From positions 1 through 54,616 of the forward strand of contig NZ_CALGNH010000011.1 in NCBI RefSeq assembly GCF_937958655.1: 54,616 nucleotides of DNA. The letters run 5' to 3'. Position 1 is the first letter of the stretch, and every line of letters starts with the position of its first letter. A program made the position numbers and the translations under genes. Shown piece after piece: positions 53,537-54,616 of the stretch. The notes under the pieces are model-generated. The model did not search any database. It saw only the letters and a program-made list of their open reading frames with translations, and was not told where the DNA came from. The stretch is from an uncultured Winogradskyella sp. Its GTDB lineage: Bacteria; Bacteroidota; Bacteroidia; Flavobacteriales; Flavobacteriaceae.

Positions 53537-54616
53537 ATGTTGAATATATCTAAAAACCCAATTAACCAACAGGTTGATTTATCAGATTACAACTCTAGCA
53601 AAAGAGTTTGTAATAAGTCCTATTATAAATATTTTAATCGTTTTTTACTTGCGTTTGCCATCATTGGCGTTATCATTCTGTTTTTGCCTTGGACACAAAA
53701 TATAACCGGAAGAGGTAATGTTACCACCTTAACACCAGGTCAGAGGCCACAAACCATTCAGTCTCAAATACCAGGACGTATAGAGAAATGGTATGTAAGG
53801 GAAGGAGATCAGGTTAAAAAGGGAGATACCATTATGCAAATTTCAGAAGTAAAAAGTGAGTATTTTGACCCTAATTTGGTGGAACGAACTGCACAACAGC
53901 GCGATGCTAAAGCTTTTTCTGTAAAGTCTTATGAACAAAAAGTACAGGCTAATGATGTTAGAATTTCAGCCTTACAAAATGAAAGAGTACTTAAGCTAAA
54001 ACAGGCTAGAAATAAGTTATTGCAATCCAAATTAAAGGTGCAGGCAGATAGTATAGATTTAGAAGCAGCCGATACTAATTTAAGAATTGCACTGACCAAA
54101 TATAATCGAGCAGATACACTATTTGCAGACGGTTTTACAGCATTAAAAAATGTTGAAGATGCTAGAGTAAAGCTACAAGAGACACAGGCAAAGCGTATTT
54201 CGCAAGAAGCAAAGTTATTAGCAAGCAGAAATGAAGTTATTAATGCCCAAGTAGAAATTTCTAGAATTAGTGCTGAGTATTCGGATAAAATTTCAAAAGC
54301 ACAAAGCGATAAGTTTACGGCCCAATCTAGCCAGTTTAATTCAGAGGCTGAGGTTCAAAAATTAGAAAATCAATACTCTAATTATAAAATAAGAAATAGC
54401 CTTTTATACATAACAGCACCTTATGATGGTTTTATAAATAAAGCCTTAAGAGGTGGAGTAGGAGTAACATTTAAAGAAGGTGAAGAATTAGTAGGGTTAA
54501 TACCAGAAAAAGTAGACCTAGCTGTAGAAACCTTTGTAGAGCCTATAGATTTACCTTTAATTCATAAAGGAGAGAAAGTCCGAGTACAGTTTGATGGCTG
54601 GCCAGCCATAGTATTT
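53537..54616 (+). CDS. HlyD-family membrane fusion protein, 3' end outside window
   Basis: The ATG at 53537 opens a frame with no stop to the window edge (360 codons). The protein has one N-terminal membrane segment (FLLAFAIIGVIILFLPW), a biotinyl-lipoyl half-motif (RIEKWYVREGDQVKKGDTIMQI), a long coiled-coil hairpin, and the second half-motif (APYDGFINKALRGGVGVTFKEGEEL). This is the periplasmic adaptor that joins the ABC exporter directly upstream to an outer-membrane channel. It is the third gene of the TetR-ABC-HlyD operon. Confidence 0.9.
   Translation, partial: MLNISKNPINQQVDLSDYNSSKRVCNKSYYKYFNRFLLAFAIIGVIILFLPWTQNITGRGNVTTLTPGQRPQTIQSQIPGRIEKWYVREGDQVKKGDTIMQISEVKSEYFDPNLVERTAQQRDAKAFSVKSYEQKVQANDVRISALQNERVLKLKQARNKLLQSKLKVQADSIDLEAADTNLRIALTKYNRADTLFADGFTALKNVEDARVKLQETQAKRISQEAKLLASRNEVINAQVEISRISAEYSDKISKAQSDKFTAQSSQFNSEAEVQKLENQYSNYKIRNSLLYITAPYDGFINKALRGGVGVTFKEGEELVGLIPEKVDLAVETFVEPIDLPLIHKGEKVRVQFDGWPAIVF

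Overview
The window is AT-rich bacterial chromosome that reads as Flavobacteriaceae (Bacteroidota). Three things point there: the type IX secretion/gliding block gldJ-porU-porV, a secreted protein with a type IX C-terminal sorting domain, and repeated -7 elements of the Bacteroidota TAnnTTTG type placed upstream of genes instead of E. coli-like boxes. The genus cannot be fixed from the sequence alone. I see no rRNA, tRNA, CRISPR array, insertion sequence or prophage. Most of the window is core chromosome, with accessory material in the form of short palindromic (REP-like) repeats.

Layout. 1-1.9 kb: 3' end of an AhpD-like gene, convergent with murF. 2-9.2 kb: gldJ (minus), then porU and porV (plus), the type IX secretion core. 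9.2-12.5 kb: cdd, then pdhA-pdhC (pyruvate dehydrogenase E1 alpha and E2); pdhA carries an in-frame TGA. 12.6-15 kb: an M28 peptidase lipoprotein, an SDR and a HAD phosphatase, overlapping or abutting. 15-19 kb: a 1344-residue secreted fusion of FG-GAP/UnbV repeats with a vanadium-haloperoxidase-type PAP2 domain and a sorting tail. 19-22.3 kb: SprT-like protein, mannose-1-phosphate guanylyltransferase, DUF389 membrane protein. 22.3-23.8 kb: MlaF/MlaE-like lipid transporter (minus). 23.9-26.4 kb: PafA-like phosphatase and a non-specific nuclease. 26.4-29.3 kb: minus-strand cluster of KAS III-like enzyme, FkbM methyltransferase and GT2. 29.4-34 kb: gcvP, a UbiA-like membrane protein, an ECF sigma factor and a small partner. 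34-36.4 kb: a GbsR-type regulator with two palindromic operators and a downstream set of two membrane proteins and a methyltransferase. 36.4-42.6 kb: M3 peptidase, purK-purE, an Hpt-Adk fusion and obgE. 42.6-50 kb: DUF4136 lipoprotein, a decayed DoxX-like gene, a repeat, and a 2067-residue alpha-2-macroglobulin. 50-54.6 kb: TPR protein, TetR regulator, ABC exporter with a degenerate ATPase, and a HlyD-type adaptor cut by the window edge.

How the parts connect. GldJ, PorU and PorV belong to the machine that would export and process the haloperoxidase-like fusion. PurK/PurE, Hpt and Adk are a purine synthesis and salvage neighbourhood. The TetR-ABC-HlyD set looks like one self-regulated export operon. 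The items most worth a second look are the pdhA nonsense codon, REP-like repeats translated inside pdhC and the alpha-2-macroglobulin gene, near-identical repeat hairpins at the same distance from the purK and obgE start codons, a peptide module shared by GldJ and the alpha-2-macroglobulin, the haloperoxidase fusion, and the paired GbsR operators.
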